In this document: positions 12,724 to 14,868 of the stretch, in pieces
Layout of the letters: every line of letters begins with the position of its first letter
How positions within the stretch are numbered: position 1 is the stretch's first letter
Source: Oscillospiraceae bacterium
Lineage (GTDB): Bacteria; Bacillota; Clostridia; UMGS1883
Length of the DNA stretch: 14,868 nucleotides
Direction: 5' to 3'
NCBI GenBank assembly: GCA_022508735.1
Contig: JAFLUQ010000047.1
Location: forward strand, 1 to 14,868
Notes under the pieces: model-generated
The model's input: only the letters and a program-made list of their open reading frames with translations
Database searches by the model: none
Told to the model about the DNA's origin: nothing
Program-made: the position numbers and the translations under genes

Positions 12724-14007
12724 CTATTTTATTTCTTTTTTTACATCAGAGAGTGATATTCCGTTTTTTCTTGCGGCAGAGGCCAGATCCTCGTATTCGG
12801 CCTTAGAGCGGCGAACCCCGTAGCCTTCTGCCTTCTTAATGCGAACGCTGCCGTATTTGGTGTCAACACTCTCCTGCGAACGTCGGAGCGTGTAACGGGC
12901 ACAGGGGCGCTCACGGACACCGAGGGTGGTGGTGTGAAGGAAGATCAGGCGCACAAACCTTTCTTTATCTGCCTCGGGGCAGAGCACGGTCAGCAGCTCG
13001 CCGGGGCGGTTCTTTTTCATGTATACAGGGGTAATAAAGACGTCAAGCGCGCCGTTCTCCAAAAGACGCTCAGCCGCAAAGCCCAGCTCCTCGCCGGTCA
13101 TATCGTCGAGGTTGCAGGAAAGCTCGGTTATGCCGGTTTCCCCGCCCTCGGAGTCGCCAATAGAGGCACGGACGGCGGAAAGTATCTCGGTGCCGCCCAT
13201 TGCGTGGAAATGCTTCTTTCCCATGCCGTAGCCGGTGTTTTCAACAGTCATGGCGCACTCGCGCACAAAGCCCTCGGCAAAATGCCTGAGCAGCGCCGCT
13301 CCTGTCGGGGTGCACAGCTCTCCGTCCACAGCGCCGCCGTAGGTTGGCACGCCGCGAAGGATGTGTGCCGTGGCAGGGGCGGGAACAGGGAGCACACCGT
13401 GGGCGCAGTGAACGTGACCGCTGCCGACGTGAACGGGTGAGGCGAGGATCTTATCCGGCGCAAGCTCGTGAATAAGCCAGCACACGCCGACGATGTCGGT
13501 CACGGCGTCCATGGTGCCAACCTCGTGGAAGTGTATTTCTGTCACGGGGCGGCCGTGGGCCGCACTTTCGGCCTCTGCTATCAGGGTGTAGACGGCGATA
13601 GCGTCCTCCTTGACTTTGTCAGGGAGGGCAAAGCCGCTTATAAGGCTCCGTATTTCCTCCATGCTCGTGTGGTGATGCTCATGATGATGGTGCTCGTGTT
13701 CATGTTCATGGTCATGGTCATGGTGGTGCTCATGCTCGTGATGATGTTCATGAGTGTGCTCGTGCTCGTGCTCATGGTGGTGATGGTGGTGGATTTCTTC
13801 CTCATCCACGCCGCCAACAAGCACACTGACGCCGGTGCCGACAATGCCGCACTTTGTGACGGACTTCTTTTCAATGCTGACGCCGGGTATGCCCAAAGCG
13901 TTCAGCCGTGCGATAAAGCCCTCCGGGTCGGGATGGAGCTCCAGCAGCGCCGACATTAGCATATCGCCCGCAGCACCCATATTGCACTCGAAATACAGAG
14001 TTTTCAT
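12724..14007 (-). CDS. larC: Nickel-pincer cofactor chelatase LarC
   Basis: LarC inserts Ni into pyridinium-3,5-bisthiocarboxylic acid mononucleotide in a CTP-dependent step, completing the nickel-pincer cofactor used by lactate racemase LarA and related enzymes. At 427 residues it has both the N-terminal (LarC1) and C-terminal (LarC2) parts in one frame, unlike species where larC1/larC2 are joined by frameshifting. Motifs: MGAAGDM (10-16), EIHFHEVGTMDAVTDIVG (157-174), PVHVGSGHVHCAHG (191-204), CTPTGAALL (232-240), CNLDDMTGEELGFA (298-311). Residues 73-113 are a His/Glu/Asp run with 28 His in 41, a likely Ni store. ATG at 14007 follows AAGGA at 8 nt and lies 13 nt after larB. larE and larA are not in the window. 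Confidence 0.95.
   Translation of the reverse strand: MKTLYFECNMGAAGDMLMSALLELHPDPEGFIARLNALGIPGVSIEKKSVTKCGIVGTGVSVLVGGVDEEEIHHHHHHEHEHEHTHEHHHEHEHHHDHDHEHEHEHHHHEHHHTSMEEIRSLISGFALPDKVKEDAIAVYTLIAEAESAAHGRPVTEIHFHEVGTMDAVTDIVGVCWLIHELAPDKILASPVHVGSGHVHCAHGVLPVPAPATAHILRGVPTYGGAVDGELCTPTGAALLRHFAEGFVRECAMTVENTGYGMGKKHFHAMGGTEILSAVRASIGDSEGGETGITELSCNLDDMTGEELGFAAERLLENGALDVFITPVYMKKNRPGELLTVLCPEADKERFVRLIFLHTTTLGVRERPCARYTLRRSQESVDTKYGSVRIKKAEGYGVRRSKAEYEDLASAARKNGISLSDVKKEIK
13669..13791 (-). repeat. His-rich coding repeat in larC
   Basis: A run of CAT/CAC and GAG/GAC codons encodes residues 73-113 of LarC. The near-periodic sequence is likely to vary in length between strains. Confidence 0.85.
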
Positions 14008-14020
14008 AAGCTTAGTCCTT

Positions 14021-14773
14021 TCATATGTGATTTATCATGCCTGCAAGATAGCCCGCACCGAAGCCGTTGTCGATGTTCACAACGCTGACGCCGCTGGCGC
14101 AGGAGTTAAGCATCGAAAGGAGGGCCGACAGACCGTTAAATGATGCACCATAGCCCACGCTGGTGGGTACGGCGATGACCGGGCAGTCGGCAAGTCCGCC
14201 TATGACGCTGGCAAGAGCGCCTTCCATGCCCGCCACGGCGACTATTACCTTCGCGCCGAAGATGTCGGCTGAGTGGGCGAAAAGGCGGTGTATGCCGGAT
14301 ACGCCCACGTCGTATAACCTTGTCACGCGGCAGCCAAGAGCCTCCGCCGTCAGAGCCGCCTCCTCAGCCACCGGCATATCGCTGGTGCCGCCGGTGGCGA
14401 CTACGACCGTGCTGTCGCCCCAAGGATCGGGCATGACCCCGGCTATGCCCACGCGCGCTATCTCGTGGTAGGTGAATTTATCACCTAAGCGTGAGGACAG
14501 CAGCTCTGCGGCCTCGCCGCTCATGCGGGTTATGAGCACGGTCTTCTGGCCGTTATTCAGCATATTTTCGGCTATAGCGGTTATCTGTTCGGGAGTTTTG
14601 CCCGCGCCGTATATCACCTCGGCCGCCCCCTGACGTATGCCGCGGTGGTGGTCTACTTTGGCGAAGCCTAAATCGTCAAAGGGGGTGCTGCGCATTTTCA
14701 GCACAGCCTCATCGACGGACATTTCTCCGTTCGCTACAGCGCCGAGAAGGGCGCGAAGTTCATGTTGATCCAT
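14021..14773 (-). CDS. larB: LarB, first enzyme of nickel-pincer cofactor synthesis
   Basis: LarB carboxylates the pyridinium ring of nicotinic acid adenine dinucleotide and releases AMP, giving pyridinium-3,5-biscarboxylic acid mononucleotide, the precursor sulphurated by LarE and metallated by LarC. The 250-residue length is normal. The C-terminal two thirds is the PurE-like (AIR carboxylase) fold, with ATGGTSDMPVAEEA (126-139), YDVGVSGIHRL (154-164), AGMEGALASVIGGL (181-194), VPTSVGYGAS (202-211) and NIDNGFGAG (233-241). The N-terminal helical part is typical (RSTPFDDLGFAKVDHHR). ATG at 14773 follows AAGGAGG at about 7 nt. First gene of the larBC operon in this window. Confidence 0.96.
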   Translation of the reverse strand: MDQHELRALLGAVANGEMSVDEAVLKMRSTPFDDLGFAKVDHHRGIRQGAAEVIYGAGKTPEQITAIAENMLNNGQKTVLITRMSGEAAELLSSRLGDKFTYHEIARVGIAGVMPDPWGDSTVVVATGGTSDMPVAEEAALTAEALGCRVTRLYDVGVSGIHRLFAHSADIFGAKVIVAVAGMEGALASVIGGLADCPVIAVPTSVGYGASFNGLSALLSMLNSCASGVSVVNIDNGFGAGYLAGMINHI

Positions 14774-14797
14774 AGTGGACCCTCCTTTGAACGATAA

Positions 14798-14826
14798 ATT
14801 ATAGTTTAACGCACTCGATGGGGCAA
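14798..14826 (-). promoter_or_regulatory. Candidate larBC promoter
   Basis: Minus-strand TATAAT (14803-14798) with a 17-bp spacer to TTGCCC (14826-14821), a 4/6 match to the -35 consensus. The start would fall near 14791, giving a short leader. The -35 lies in the foot of an inverted repeat (14816-14846). Confidence 0.55.
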
Positions 14827-14846
14827 CCCGAACGGTTTCCCCATCG
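14816..14846. repeat. Inverted repeat over the larBC -35 region
   Basis: CGATGGGG (14816-14823) pairs with CCCCATCG (14839-14846); inside it GGTT/AACC pairs again around a 5-nt loop, so the transcript could form a stacked hairpin. No U-run follows on either strand, so it is not a standard terminator. It may be an operator or the tail of an upstream transcript that the window edge cuts off. Confidence 0.5.
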
Positions 14847-14868
14847 GTCGCCCCTTCCGCATCGGGCG

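Noticed and set aside
13468..13959. Plus-strand open frame with a Met/Val/Leu-rich stretch resembling membrane helices
   Set aside because: The hydrophobic run is the reverse complement of the LarC His/Glu codons; no ribosome site and no family match.

Overview
The window looks like a chromosomal segment of a low-to-mid GC Gram-positive anaerobe, most likely class Clostridia. This rests on AGGAGG-type ribosome sites throughout, several TTGACA-17-TATAAT promoters, a rubrerythrin, a lar (nickel-pincer) gene pair, copper-amine-oxidase-type stalk domains, and zinc-ribbon kinases and FHA proteins of a type I associate with Firmicutes. Genus cannot be set from the sequence.

Layout: (1) 177-716, minus strand, a rubrerythrin with two stacked promoters, the distal one carrying a dyad resembling a Fur/PerR-family box. 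(2) 956-1031, tRNA-Thr(CGT) with its own consensus promoter and intrinsic terminator. (3) 1135-4016, a two-gene envelope operon: a membrane-anchored protein with a long Gly/Ser repeat tail, then a secreted protein with copper-amine-oxidase-like stalk domains at both ends, closed by a 13-bp-stem terminator. (4) 4073-12720, a seven-gene operon devoted to Ser/Thr phosphorylation: two tandem transmembrane kinases, a soluble zinc-ribbon/FHA protein, a PP2C phosphatase, a secreted-type trypsin-like protease with TM and cytosolic FHA, a second PP2C phosphatase, and an extracellular VWA protein with TM and cytosolic FHA-like domain. (5) 12724-14773, minus strand, larB and larC, convergent on the signalling operon and sharing a bidirectional terminator with it.

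The centre of interest is region 4. Kinases, phosphatases and phosphothreonine readers are encoded together, and two FHA domains are joined through one membrane segment to extracytoplasmic modules (a protease and a VWA domain). My reading is a membrane-spanning phospho-switch: cytosolic kinases and PP2Cs set a phospho-Thr state, FHA domains read it, and the result is passed to protease and VWA partners outside the cell, or the reverse. Kinase 2 also has a repeat-rich ectodomain that could be the sensor. The preceding operon (region 3) encodes two predicted cell-surface proteins and has a promoter nearly identical in layout, so it may be a client or structural partner. The individual domains are known; the combination and the proposed wiring are inference.

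No mobile element, CRISPR array, integrase or rRNA was seen. Several starts were moved from the longest possible frame because a better-placed ribosome site supports an internal start (genes at 1305, 9280, 10487 and 11228).
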